Positions 43,920-57,900 of a DNA stretch of 64,000 nt are shown one piece after another (positions within the stretch are counted from its first letter, which is position 1; each line of letters starts with the position of its first letter). The notes below the pieces were generated by a model that saw only the letters and a program-made list of their open reading frames with translations, did no database searches and had not been told where the DNA came from. This DNA is from Xiphophorus maculatus. Taxonomy: Eukaryota; Chordata; Actinopteri; Cyprinodontiformes; Poeciliidae. The stretch lies in assembly GCF_002775205.1 (NCBI RefSeq), contig NC_036455.1, positions 1,402,501-1,466,500 on the forward strand, given 5' to 3'. Made by a program: the position numbers and the translations under genes.

Positions 43920-44420
43920 TACAGCCACCCTGGTGTAAATTTGCTGCTATGTTTGGGGTGTCTTGTTGAAAACCTAACTTTGGCCAGACTCGTTCTGTCA
44001 GACAGAAGACTTCACATTTGATTCATCACAAATCCTCCACCTGTATGCTTTACAGTTTGCATGGTGTGTTTTTCATATTGCTAAATGTTTTTAGATTTAC
44101 TTTCATCACTCCGAGGAATCTTGTTTCAGCTTTACAAAGAAAAACAATGCCAGTTTTTGTTAATAGATTCTTCTCAGAGAGACAAGGCTTCCTTTGAGCT
44201 GCTGTTCTTATTTTTTTTTTTAGTTGCATTGCCATGAACTTTAACTCAGTGTTTTACTGAGGTCTGTATTTTGGAGTAGAGCTCTTTCCCTGCCCTGTGT
44301 TATTGCTCTTAATATCCTCAACTGTCCTGGAGGAGATTGGTAACTGCTTCAGATGTTTTCAAAATGGAAACGTTTTTCTTTTTTTCTTCAGAAAGTTGGA
44401 CTTCAGTTGGATTTGGACTT
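43920..44420. mobile_element. Possible decayed Tc1-like element
   Basis: Phrases such as TCACAAATCCTCCACCTGTA, TGCTTTACAGTTTGCATGGT and TTTCATCACTCCGAGGAATC recall the antisense transposase region of fish Tc1 elements. No ends or frame can be defined. Confidence 0.3.
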
Positions 44421-46229
44421 CAGGTGGTGCATTAACCAGCCTAGATTGATGGGCAGCAGCAGCTACTGTACTTCTCCAAGATTATTGCTGTTGTTTTTCC
44501 TTCTCGTCATTTTAACACTCTAGATACCTCGAGCCTGTTAACTGCCAAAAACTCCTGCTTTTATTTTTCCTCTCAGCAATAATAGTTTTCGATGCAGGCA
44601 GCTGGCGTTAAGACAGAGGAAATGAAAATTAAAAGCCCCTTTGTGTTGGCTGCACCTTGGACGGGTTTTCTGTTGCGTTTTTTCATGTTGAGTCAAGGAG
44701 GAGTTGGCGCCCCAGCTTGCAGGTGTTTAACATGGTGTGAGTTTTACTGCTTTTCGCACAGTTTCCTGCAGTTTGACTCATGCAGAAGAAGGATGTGGAA
44801 TTTCTATGTGATTTTATCGAAAGTAAACAAACCTTTTCTGCTCAGATACGAACAGAAAACTATCCATTCAGTTTTAAGCGGGGGGAGAAAAAAAAAAATC
44901 AATCCAGATCAGGATGTGACTCCAATAAAAGTTAGATGTTTTATTTTGACTAAATTTATAAATATATTTTTGCACACGTTGCAAGTACACTAGATGCTTT
45001 GTGTCACTATTGTTCATTCTTCACAGTAATGCATCACACCAGGCTATATTAGCTGAATGCTGACGCATAGCAGACACTGGAGGAACTATTACACCAAACG
45101 GTGTTATTGTGGTGTCACATTGCACTTGTTCCAACAAACATAGACTGCACTGAAGGGGGGGGGGGGAAATGGAAGATTTTATTATGCCTTTTAAACTCCA
45201 GCAACCTCAACACCGGTTATTTGAAAGCAGCTGCCTCCCACACACTTTGTCACTTGCTTTGCTGAGGGATAAAAAAAAAAAAAGACCAAACGTCTTAATT
45301 CAAAAATAACAAGCCGTCCCTTCAAGTGCCTGACGACGAATTCAGCGTCAAGCTGTGCCAACGTCTCTGCCGGAGCGACGAACGCATACATATGCATACA
45401 TGCATTTAGACATTCAGTTGGTGGTGTTTTTTTGTGTTATAGATGCTTCTCACATTCCTCTAATCCTCTCCTACAAACAGGACGGCGAATGCTTTGTCTC
45501 CCACATACTGCACCCTGCATATGGCACTAAATGAACAGTTTGCAGAAAAGGAAGAGAGCGAGCTGCATTATGGCTCTTTCTAGTGTGGTAGTTGCCATGG
45601 AGAGGAGTGTAGGTGGTGTACTCCGTGCTGTACTCCTTCTCTGTGTCCTCTCCCCCCTTTCCTCTGTTGCCCACCCTCTCCGTTCTGCTATCTGCAACAT
45701 CCGTGCAACTTTCAGTCCTTCGTATTTACTCAGAGGTCGCTGATGGCGATGATCAATCCGTTGCAGCCGTAATAAACGTGAGACTACGCTGGGAAAAATT
45801 GACATAAGCGAGATTAAAACGAGCAGTTTCATTTGAAATGCTAATACAACATCACAACTGTAATGTAAGAGTTAATTGTGTGGAAATGTTGTCATATTTT
45901 CCCTTAAATCTCCATAAAAACATCTAAAATTATTATTATTCCCCCCCCGCCCCCGAGATTTATTTTACTCGTTTGTTCCTTGTTGACTACCCAAGTTGTG
46001 CTGTAGGTTGTGATTCGTCAATCCTTTCCATTTTACACAAAGGCTATTCTTTTATCAGTTTCCATGGAGATTTTCGGTGTGTGCACATTGATGGTGACTG
46101 AGTGAGAACTGTGAGTGAAAAGAGTTAGGATGTTTCATTTCAAGTTTGCTCCTTTATGGTGGAGTTTGGAGAACTGAATCAAGCAGTCGAGTGTCCAAAG
46201 AGAGATTTACATTTTCAGGGTTCGATGCC
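44421..46229. other. Intergenic DNA, no gene seen
   Basis: Contains a G-run near 45157-45166 and a C-run near 45943-45950. No exon recognised. Confidence 0.45.
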
Positions 46230-46279
46230 ATAATAATAATAATAATAATAACAACAATAATAATAATAATAATAATAAC

Positions 46280-46317
<38 letters not shown>
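46230..46317. repeat. (ATA)n microsatellite
   Basis: TAA/ATA trinucleotide array with a few AAC interruptions. Confidence 0.95.
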
Positions 46318-46319
<2 letters not shown>

Positions 46320-49300
46320 TGCCCTCTTTAGAAAAAATCTGTTCCTATGTGCATATCTCCATTTTTTTTTGCAGAATACATCCTTGTCTTTTGAATTATG
46401 TGAAAATACCCAGTCAATTTCAATATTTGATCTGTTTTTCAAAGTTTCTTACATTCAAAGAGATCTCTACATTTATTGGCAGCCTTAGTAAAGATGTGTA
46501 TTAAAAAAAGCCTTAAAACAAATCCATATTTTACTCCAGAATAACCTCAGAGTGAAGACACACTGGAGGAGTTTTTTTAGAGTGAGTTTTGGAGCATATT
46601 CTTATGCCTAGTGGCAAAATAAACATAAGACCTCAACCAAACTCACCAGGTTTATATTTTTAGTTTGATGGTAGACACAGGGGTATTTAAGTAAGAAGCA
46701 GTTTTCTAATTATTTCCTGATATCTTACAACAAACACACTTTTTTAAAATTGAAAGCCAGGCTTTCCTGTCTTGTCCATCATAAGGGAATCAAGCCTTTG
46801 TCTTGCAGATATACCCAATAGAAATGTGAACGTACAGTTTTGTAATTAAACTAAATGAGCACTCTCATCAAATCAAACACTAAGTTTATATTAAACGGTC
46901 CTTTGCTTCCAATTGTCCAAATTTTGTTAAAATAGAAATTGTAAAACATGTAATCACCCTTGTCCCCCAAATAAATACCAAACAAATTCAAATTAAAGGT
47001 TAGACTTTTTTAAAAAAAAAAGGAAAAAAAGTTACTAAAATAAGAGTGTTGTTTTTTAAGGCTTTCAAAACAAAAATAACAATACAAACATACTTTAATG
47101 TAAAAAGAATGTACAAATTGATGAATGTTACAATAAATATTTTCAAAAATATATATTTTTCTTTTTTATTTAACAGGTTAATGGCAGTCTGTATTTTTAT
47201 TTATTTAAGAAAAAATAAACAGATGATCTCTATGAAAAGGAAATTATTATTTTTTTTTCCAAAGCAATTTCTTAGCATGACCTTTTTCCCTACATATTTA
47301 AATTTGTATAAAATACCATAATATTTCTCCATTTTCTGACGAGACATTATGCTACTGCAAGAAAGGATGAATGCATGGCGAGTTTGATCTCGCCTGGAAA
47401 TTGACTGTTTTTATTTTCACATGATTAAAACAAAAGAAAAAATAGGTGAAATATAGCAGAGATAATTTGTATATTTTGTGGTTTAATAACATTTTTATAA
47501 ACTTTTATAAATAATCTCTGCTTTGTGGTTTATATGAATAGCCGTATAAAAGGTAAGCAAACAAGACAGTAGAGTTAAAATACACCGACTTTTCACATGG
47601 GTTTTCTATTAATATCGTCTTTCCAATTCACAGATTTATTTATTTTATTTTTTTTCTATTTTTTTCCCCCTCTAGATTCAACTTCAAATCGTTGATTCAA
47701 ACCTTCCCAACCATTTACCAACAAGGAGTGTCATTATTGTCTCACATCCATAATTATCGGTCACATTTTGTTTGTGTTATAAATGTGGTTAGAAAAAAAA
47801 AAAAAAAAAAAAAAAAACGCCCTAATGGGGTCGCTAATTGGTTTCCAGGAGTTTATATAACACCATCTTTACATATACCCACAAAATGATCTCTGACATC
47901 CTGAAGATGCGACAATTACTGGCAGGTATTTATGTAACGTGTTTACATAGCAGATGTCAGAATCGACAGCAGAACAATTGCTGTTGCCTCCTCACATCTG
48001 GACCTAAATGGACAGCTTTGTTCTTTCAGTGATGAGAACAGAAACCCATTAGACTTTTCAAAATGAGTCATTAGCAGTCTGTGTTTGGGCTGCTGGGATT
48101 CTTTGAACTGCAAAAAGTGAGTACTTAAGGGACATATTTACACTTTTCAGTCCAAACTCATCCTTTATAGCAAAGATGTGAAAACATGTCCTCAGTGGTG
48201 TTTATTTAAAAGAAGCCTTGCATTTGCTGTGTCTAAATGGCCTTTTTGTGTTGTTTTTACTGCACTTAATGCGCAAATAAAACAGGAAAGTCCCATTTCA
48301 TTTAACTTGGACTGGTACAGCTTCACATCATTTTCTCTCCCTGAGGTTAAAGGAACATTTCATGTCACGTTTATTTAAATAAAGAATTGTAGATCCAGGA
48401 ACTGGTTTTGGTTTTACGTGCTGGTTTTCTAAATAGAAGTGCTAAATATGAGAATATTGTTGCACACACTGAGCACAAACTTCGAAATCTAGTGCTTCAT
48501 CCTCTGGTCATTTTCATTTCACTCAGATACTGGACATTCTGGGCTCCCAGCTGCAACAGACTTAAGGATAATCCCCCCCAGTATTTCTAGCCAGCTTTGT
48601 CTGATTTATGAAGAAGTGACTGGTGCTGGATCTGCACACTGGCTCTGCAGAGACTGGAACCAGTTTCTCTACCCTCATATTAAGGAACTGAATTGATAAA
48701 ACACAGCGCATAACGAAATATTCAGATTTTGTCTGAATATTTTGGTATGAACCACCAACTTCAGTGCATATTTTGGGCACTAACAGACAGACAGTGCGGC
48801 ATAATTGTAAAGTGGAAGGCTAAATTTGAAAAATATAGTTTGGCTTGTAGATCCACTTTTCAATAACATTACAGCTAGTGAATTTTTGACCATTATCTCT
48901 GCAAAATACCTCAAGATTGGTCACATTGCATAGAAAGAATCAAATTTAAATGCTGCTATATGTTCTGATTTGATCTGGACTTTGGCTGCGTCATTCTTAG
49001 ACATGCATATTCTTTGGTCTGACACCATTTATTCATAGCTCTGGCATCGATGGTTAACTTCCATTATAACCCCAACACTTTAGGAGTTCCTGGAGGTTTT
49101 TTACTCCGCTCAGTCCCCTAGACTATTATTTCCCATTTTGTCGTCATCAGTCCCCTAGACTGAGCTGTTTTGGAGAAAGATTTAGCTCCATCCCTCCTCT
49201 CTCTGACCAGCCTTTCCGTCCCTGTAACCTCAGTGGAGTTTACTGCGCATAAACAGCACATTACTGCACTTTAAATTAATCTGAAAGTGAACGCTGTTGC

Positions 49301-49664
49301 TAAATGCTGTATGTTGCTGAGTCCATTTTCCTAAATAACAAACATGAGATGAACTCACGACAAATCTTTTTTTTTTTTTTTAACACTGTGAGCCTGGAGC
49401 TTCCCAGCTCCTTGGGGATCTTGTTATCAGAAATCAGAAGTGCCTACTGATTCACAATGGGTTGTTTTAGTCCAGTTATTTCCCATTTTGTCGCACATAA
49501 ACTTTTAGGCTGCCGATGGCATCGACTTGTTGGACTAAGGGGAGCTTACGAGAAAATTTGAGCAAGGTTCAAGTTTCACAGAACTATAACAGCAGTTTAT
49601 TAAAAACCAGATCAATTCTGGTGCTTGATATTAATGATGGGGTGGATAGTTGGATTTCCATAAA

Positions 49665-49667
<3 letters not shown>
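46318..49667. other. Intergenic DNA, no gene seen
   Basis: AT-rich. A-run at 47793-47817. TTATTTCCCATTTTGTCG occurs twice, at 49127-49143 and 49477-49493. No exon recognised. Confidence 0.45.

Positions 49668-49739
<72 letters not shown>
49668..49739. repeat. (TA)n microsatellite
   Basis: About 36 uninterrupted TA units. Confidence 0.97.
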
Positions 49740-49746
<7 letters not shown>

Positions 49747-49889
49747 TGAATAATAAAAAAATGAAACAAATATTATATACATTTTTTTACACAGAATTTA
49801 AGAATTTACTCTGTTAGAATATTTTTGAATAATATTTTATGTAATTATTTGTGGGTGTGCATCAAACTCATTGAAAACATAACTGTAGC

Positions 49890-49890
<1 letters not shown>

Positions 49891-49961
<71 letters not shown>

Positions 49962-49973
49962 ACAACAACAACA
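49891..49973. repeat. (ATC)n-(AAC)n compound microsatellite
   Basis: About 23 ATC/CAT units running directly into four AAC units. Confidence 0.95.
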
Positions 49974-50170
49974 GTTAAGTATTAAATTAAAAACTAACTC
50001 ATAAGTAAAACCCTCTATTATTCCTGTTACTTCCACCACCACCATTAACAATGATAATAATAACGATGGTGGCAACAATAATTTTAATTTAAATTATATA
50101 ATGAAAATATTTAATAAAAAAAGCCTAATAATAAAATAGCTAATACAACTTGCAATACCACCACCTATAC

Positions 50171-50182
50171 AACAACAACAAC

Positions 50183-50213
<31 letters not shown>
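50171..50213. repeat. (AAC)n-(AAT)n microsatellite
   Basis: Short AAC run followed by about nine AAT units. Confidence 0.93.
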
Positions 50214-50214
<1 letters not shown>

Positions 50215-50599
50215 CATAAAGTGGTTGAGAATTTTTTTCCTTCCCAAACTTTCTCCTTCCACTCAACTTTCCACGTGTCGTTCCTTCTGTGACCTCTCCT
50301 CCTTGTGGAGGGTTTCAGTGACTATCTGTTGACCTACAGTCAAATGATTAATCTTCCATTCACTGGCCATAGCATTTCTGTATTAAAAATACTTTATTTA
50401 GTTGTTTTAATTAATGCAATGTTTTTAAGAAAACGTATTGCCAGGTTTTTGTTAACTTTATGTCACAATCACCAAAATGAACAAAAACAATTGGAGGAAC
50501 TTTTCATTTTCTAATGCACCTGTCTCTCTATCGACGGCTCATTTAGTTAAACTTCAGTTATTCCTTTTCTACCATAAACGTTTGTTGCGCTTTGACAGT

Positions 50600-51915
50600 A
50601 ATTAAAAATCTCTCTACAGCTGGTTCTGAGTCGGGCGGACTCGGTTCCTTTTGGAGGCGTTGCATGGTTCCTGCTCACTATCTCCACCCTCCGGGGGAAG
50701 AGACTTCTCCGCGCACCGAGCAGTTCCCCCCCCTCCCTCCCGCCAAGCTCCGCCGATAAATCTAAAATAGGTGTGACTGCAGCGCTCAAGAAGGCCAGTT
50801 CGGCGTCAATTAATATCAAGATTCAACCCTCTTCCTGATTGCAGCTTTTTTGGATTATGGGGACGTCGGTGTGTGCCAACTGCAGACGCTTGCCAAGATT
50901 AAACCATCATCCGGAGGTAGAAGACAGGATCACGATTTAGAAAAACAAAACAACAACAAAAAAAAAAACAACAAACAAACCAAAAAAACCTAATAATACG
51001 TGCGTGAATGCGATTTTCTTTGAATTTTTCGGTGCGCGTTTTTTTTCTGTGATTATTCTCCGTATATTTGGACGCGTTTTGAGGGTTTGGAGCGCGCGGT
51101 GAGCGGTAGCAGCAGCAGCAGCGGGGCTGTTTCCAGCTCAGAGTTATTGGCATACCCTGCAATCATCATCGTCACCGTCATCATCTGATTGGTAACATTC
51201 ATTTTAATATAACTGGCATGAGCAGCTGTCACAGTTTCCTCCCGTTTTTTTTTTTTTTTTTTTTTTTTTTTTAGCGCTACGGTGTGTGAGGAACGGTGAA
51301 CCAGTCTGCTGCTGCTGCTGCTGCTGTGTGTGACGAGATTATTTCCAGATACAGAGGGGCAGTTTGGAGTCTCATGCGCCCAGATCAAACAATTAAGATG
51401 ACAAAAAAGGGTGATTGTCTCCATTACCGAGCGAGCTGCGTTGGGATTGCGTTGCATTTCGTTGGGGGACAGAGAGCAGAGGAGGAGGAGGAGGAGAGGA
51501 AGGAGAAGCAGAGGAGAGCAGCTGAACCGCCGCTGACTGGCAAGCTGTGGCTTCAGTGATGGACTGATCTGGAGGTGAAGGGATCCCAGTCACAGCCTCA
51601 GTTTCATTTCTTCCCCCCCGCCCTCCTCCCTCAGGATTCTTTAACAAAAACACCTCTGGACACTCTGCAGCACAGGTGAGGCTGCAGTGAAAACCCAACG
51701 AATTGTCCTGATGACTGAAATATTCAAGCTTTCAGAGATCATACCTGGATCGCCGTCTCTGTAATGCCTTCACAATCTGATTCCTTCAGCGCACCGAGAA
51801 GGAATTAAGCCTCACAACGCTCCTCTTGCACTAAGTGCCCTGGAGACCCACCTGGATCCAGTCTGCACCCCCAGATGTTCTGATTTCTTCTCCAGAAAGT
51901 CCTGTATTTTTGGGT
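50600..51915 (+). promoter_or_regulatory. Promoter and 5'UTR-like region of an unidentified gene
   Basis: A GC- and CpG-rich island in AT-rich surroundings. It holds a C-run and GC boxes near 50690-50755, and purine-rich and CAG/CTG-rich tracts (51105-51122, 51304-51327, 51480-51510). Several strong donors follow: CACAG|GTGAGG at about 51675 and TTTTTGG|GTAAGT at about 51912. This is what a 5'UTR exon cluster of a regulated gene looks like. Open frames inside are short and unlike known proteins. The coding exons must lie further downstream, probably past the window. Human 1q21.3 offers candidates (for example PIP5K1A, SEMA6C or RORC), but nothing in the sequence chooses among them. Confidence 0.45.
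51245..51272. repeat. T-homopolymer of about 28
   Basis: Uninterrupted T-run inside the CpG-rich region, a possible assembly weak point. Confidence 0.95.
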
Positions 51916-54900
51916 AAGTGCCAATAAACGTGGGTGTATTAAGGAAAGAAAAAAAAAAGTGGCAAGCAGTAATGCTTGGTCTCACTGTGAAGTGTTTAGG
52001 GAGTGTTGAATTCAGCAGCTCTAAGGAAGGTGTTAAACCTTTCCAGCCTGTATGTGGACAGCGTAGGTAGATGGTCTTAGACTACAGGTTATATGCAGAA
52101 AAGAAACCGCCGAGAGCCGTATAGAAATGTCCAGCAGCTGCTTTTTTTTTTTTTCTCCATGACCTTTGCTTTCCCAGCCGTTCAGATTACAAAAATATTA
52201 TTTTCTGTTGTTTAAAAGTCTTCAGGCTGTAGCTTTTTATTTTAGAAGCCTTCTGTTGTTGATTAAACACACAAAGCCCTATAATATCACATGCAACATC
52301 AGCTCAAAACAGCTGACTGGTATAAGCTCTCATGTTTTTGTATTAAAGTTGCAGGAGGATCTGTTGCTGCTCTAATGCCCATTAGGAAAATTTCAAGTAA
52401 AGTACTACTAACTTGTGATTTTTACACTATCACCAGAACAATAACATCATTTTGTTAGCTATATGCTACGGAGAAATAAAAAAAGAAAGTATATTTTATG
52501 GTTGACACAAATAGATTTATTTCTGTTTACATACATATTGGTGCCCATACTGCAGCACAGCTAGCTGGCGCATGGAGTTAGAAGAGTAAATGGCCATGCG
52601 CTGTTCAATTGTAAAATGTATTTTAACATAATTTCACCGTGACCACTTACGCTAGCATTATCATGCTAACAGCAGTGTTAGCATGTCAGTGTGGGTTATT
52701 TTAGTGCAACTTATTTTTGTAAGTCATGAAGCTCTGACTGACTTCGGGCCACAACTTCTGGACATGCTTCGCTTCATGAAAACAAAACGCCACCTTCTTT
52801 GGGTGTTCAGCTTTTGGCTCTGATCATTTTCTTTGTGCCTGATTTATGATCCACAGTTCTGCCATGTTTGTAGTTTTCCTCAGATTTATTCTCTTTTGTG
52901 GTCTGCTTATTTATTTTAGACTGTTCCTATCATAATCTATTAGTGCTGCTGTTTTGTTTCCTTTTTGTGATTATTATTCTGGTTATTTACTGAGTTCATC
53001 ACATCCATTTTGGGTTGGTTTATGCTGTTCATTCCTATGTCTTCGTTATCATTTAGAAGGATTTTGCTATGTAAGTTTTCCTTAGCCTTTGTTTATTAAT
53101 TTAATATGCTACGTTCGTTTGCATGTTTGTATTTCTTAGATATGTGTTTTTTTAGGGGTAATTATCTACTTGTCTGCCTGGCAAATTCTCTGTTATGTTT
53201 GCATGTACTGTGATCTCCACGTTTCAGTTCAAGTTTACATTATTTTAACCTTTTTTACTTTTAAGAAAATGTTCAATGCCACACCTGAGTGGCTGTCTGT
53301 GCTTTGGCGTCATGCATTACGATGCAATGGTTATCTTCTAGAGCAAAAACAGATTAGACATTTGGGAATTTCAGCTGTTTTAGTTGAAATGGGATGATAT
53401 GATGATAGCTGCATCTTTATCTCTCAAATATCTGGAGGGTGACCCAAAGAAATTGTCTCGATTTAAGTAGTTTAGCATATTATCTGCTTGACAATTTTAT
53501 TGTTACAAACAAAGAACAAATGGAAAAAAAATCTAAATTGCTGGGAGCATAATAATTGTTAATTTGACACCGTTGTTTTGTTGAACGTGGATGATATCAC
53601 GGATGAAAAGACCTTGAAATCAAGAACCATTAAGTCATTACTTGTACAAGGACAAACACTAGAATTATTTCTTAAAATTAAATATAGCTGATTTTTTCTC
53701 AGCAATATGTTTCTTTAAAAATGCTACATATTTTGTCCTCCGTCTGCTTTCAGTTGACAAGAGAAAGTTTTTTTCCAGTGGTTAGCTGATGGAAAACCAG
53801 CTAACTTTGAGCTCACTTTGAAAAGCCACACCTGCTATGTGATGTGCTACCAGTCTTCACAGTAGGAAGCGTCTGAAAAAAGTTGATAAAGTCAGAACAG
53901 GCGTCACTCAGCCGAAGCGGAAAGACAACAAGCTAATGTCGACCCTGGTTTGTTATTGTTCTGTCATCAATCGGACCTTACCCGACTGAAGCAATGACGC
54001 AGAGAGGGTGAAACAGAACAGTTCAGGATATTTGAGAGACAAGTACAGTTTGCTGGCAGCTAGTTAACCCAGGAAATAAACTTGTGCTCATGCACTGCGA
54101 ACAACCGGTTCATCATTTGAAAGGTTGTGTGCACTCCACTTCCACGGTGTTAAAGTGCTGTTGTATTCTGTGCATAGTGATAGCTGTGTACATATCTGAT
54201 GTAATGCTCAGGGCGTTCTTATTTCTTGATGCTTAAAGTTGACTAATTAGCTTTCTCGGGGGGCTCCACTGACACCTGCAGGCTCCACAGGGGGCCTCCG
54301 CCAGCTTTATAATTAGTGGAAAAGCTGACTCACACAAAACAACAAAATGTTGTTTTCAGGATTGTTTTAGTTGTCCAGCAGGAAGCTTGTTGTCATAATA
54401 CATCCTGGCAATACATAGGTGAGAAAAATGAACCATCGATTGTGAAAATGTTCAACCAGAGAAGCTTCTTGCATCGCTGGATGGATATTACTGCAGATAC
54501 CTATTCAGTGAATTATTCAATCTCTGCTGTGACAGAGTCCTTCCATCTCAGCTGGCATCAGATGCAGCGAATGTTTGGGTTTTCTGAATGGCCACAATCT
54601 TCATGGCCCATTGTGTTGCACACAGTGGGCTTTACCAAAAAAAAAAAAAAAAAAAACCCAGAAGGAAAAAGCACTAATGAAACATCAGTAGTTTCACTTT
54701 TAATGGAACAAGATAACTCCTGATTGCTCTTACTCGTTCCCCTTTGCTTCCTCTTCCTCTCCCTCATGAAGCAGCTACCAGCATGCCTCGGTGATTTTGT
54801 TGGTTGAGCTGCAATAAAAACACGTGAATCACCGACATCAATTAATTTCTCCCAATTCGTCGCAAACTGTTGAGAATCTGGACTGCTTGCTTCTCTGTCG

Positions 54901-57900
54901 CAGTTGTCATCTGAGAGTCTGACAGCCGGCAAAGCGTCGACTTTCCTCCAGCACTGAGTTTCCGTCATAATTCTCCCCTTCTTCAGCCATTGTCAGTGTA
55001 ACGCATGGACGGAGCTTTATCGCTCTGCCAAGAACAGAAAGGATCTGTCAGTCTGCTTAACTTTCCTCTAAAAGTGTAGAAACCTATTTGAACTCATTTC
55101 CGTCCTTGAGTTTGCTCAAATTGTTTCCTCTTGCATCCAACTTTATTCCACCTCCCATCAGCATTAAAATAAAAAAAAAAAAAAATTGACCCAACAGAAA
55201 AACACAAGATTACTTTTGTCGCCATGTTTTTTGATTGAGTAAAAAAAGTAGAAAATCTATGAAATAAAAGGGTAGGGGTTTTTGATGAAGGGAATTTATT
55301 TGTAAGCAAAAAAAAAAGAGGCTTTACTGTTATGAAACATTTACAGGCCTCTCAGGAGAAAAGGGTTTCATGGAAAAATGTCAGTGTGAGGTGGAGAGTC
55401 AAGAATTTAAGGTTTCCGCCTCACCTTTGACACTGAAACCAGAAAAACACTTTAGCAGAGGAAACCTTACTTTGACCTGAGTCTTATTGTCCAGATGCAA
55501 CATCTTGACCTGTGATTCTGACGTCTTGATTCTCGGCCTGCGTGATGGAGAAATAAATCTCACTGCAGCTGTTTGAACTGACCTAATGACAGTGGCTCTT
55601 TGTCCGCCGCTGGATGTTGGAACTATTTCCCATTTTGAGTCGCTTTTGTGAACTAAACTGAGTAAACACAAAATAAAACTTGGGAATTTTGGAACTTCAC
55701 CCAGAAAAATAGATGAAATTATCAAAGCTTTCCTTACAGATAAAACATTTATGCCTGGTTAATTAGGCTGTAGCCTGACTCAGTTTGGCAGCGTCTTGCT
55801 GCTCGCGTTTCTCTCTGTGTGATTGTGAGAAGTCGGCTACATCTTCAGTAGAGAAGGAGTATTTATGAGGTTGTTGAAAATGTGTGGCCATTTCTCACTT
55901 TTCCACCAACAAGGAATATAATCTATTGCTTCCTCAATTACATTCCTTGGACAACAAGAAGCAAAAATGTAAACAATCTCTTATGGATAAAAAAGGCTTA
56001 GCTAAAGCTAATTCACATGCAAGGGTTTCAACATTTAGTCATTGTACTGGGTTTACCATGTTAGTCATGTCAAGTGGTGACTAATCATGGATCATTTTAA
56101 AAAGTGTTACTTTCAGACAAGCCTCTTTGAGCACAACACTTCTGAAACATTTCTAAATTCATACATTGCATGTTCAGGACAGCATCGGGGTGTGATGAGA
56201 GGTCGTTCCAGCTAAATGCAAGACCATATTGTAAGATCTAGTTGAGCACAGATAAATGTGTGAGATGTAAAATGTGGTGTGTTTGTAAACATTACAATGT
56301 AGATTTCAGTCAGAATTATGTCTCTACTCCTGCTTTTCCGCTATTTCCTTGGAGAATGTTCACCTCTCATTGTCAAGTGCAGAAGCTGCACCGGAGCTGC
56401 AAAAACAAACAAAAGAGTGTTCATTGAGTTTAAATAAAAGCTTCTCAGTTGCAGTGCAGATGTTTGCATCGCATCATCAAAGTAAGTAGACGTTTAAAGA
56501 TGCAGTACGCTATGATCAAAATGAATATTCAGACTTTAAAAAGAGTGACAAAGCACGAGCAAAATCAAAAAGGTTTTCCACTTAAGCACAATCCGATCCT
56601 CTGACTGCCCACATGGCCACTACAGTCTGACAGGTTCTCATTTTTTGATGTAAATGTGTAAAAAAATAATTGAATTTTAATAACTTAAGCAATAAAAAAC
56701 GGATTATTTCATTTATTTGTGCCCATTCTCCTAAAGTACTTCACAGGAGCTTCAATTTTTTGCTAATGTACCTCAGATTTTAAATAATAGGTTTGCAAAG
56801 TCTTGACAAAGTTGATGGTGTAACTTCAAGGTGAAATTTCTCCCAAATATTTTTCCCAAAGATGTGCTGGTATAAGTGTCCTGTAAGATTTTTTTTTTCT
56901 CTCTCTCTTTTTCCCCTTTCATGGTCTCAATATGTGCAATAAAATAAGATGATTGTGATTGTTTTACTAAGAAAAAGTGCATTCTGTGGAAGGAACAACT
57001 TAGGACAGCATCACACATCTAGTTCTCCCGTCGTCTTTTTGAAGCTGTGCTGTTGTAATATTAAAAAATATGCCAACATGTCATCTATAATGAAATATGT
57101 GTGGATATTCCTGGTAACAGAGCCGTCTTAAAGAGAATTCATTTCGTCTTTCAGCAAAGAGTGACAGAATTGCTTCTCGTAGGGCCCTGATGCTTTCCCA
57201 CAAAGCTTGGCACTTGGACCTGTTGATGATAACAGTCCAAATGGTCCATTTTATTTTGGGTCTGGAGAACTTTCTGTCCATGTCCTTCTAAAAAGACAGA
57301 AGAATGCAGATACAAATCTCCCAAGACAGAAATCTTTTTCGAAATGGTCCAGCGCTGACATGACCTGCACCTTTCTGCGGTTTTATATGATTTTTAAATA
57401 GTTGTCGGCCAATTTTAAAGGACTTTGCTACTGTTTAGGTTTGTTCTGAATGCAGCATGCTAGTAACTGATTCAATACAACTTTGACTAACATAAAAGTA
57501 AGTAATAAAACGTTAATGACTAGTAAGCCTTATTTTTGTGCACAAAATGCTGAACTCGGTGGAGAATTGTTAGAATTTATGGATTAATAATCACACTTTC
57601 TCAACTAACAAGATATTGATCCAAATCCCAATTTGATGTTAGAAGACCTGAACTACTTTACACTGATATCTGTGAGAATTTCACCGGTGAAATGTTCTCA
57701 CCCAAACACTTCTGGTCAAATAAAATGATTTCACTCGGTGCTGCTTAGAGATCCAAAGTCTTCTGCATTTCGCAAAAACACTCTAGACACAAGGAATATT
57801 CGACATCTAATAAATTGATCATGGTTTTGGATTTCTCAGTAGGCAAAGAGAAGAATATTGCATTTTAATGAACTGTTTTTAAAGCAAATATTATACCAGA

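Noticed and set aside
45597-45743. 48-codon frame with a good start context and a signal-peptide-like N terminus
   Set aside because: No splice or polyadenylation context and no conserved family; probably chance.
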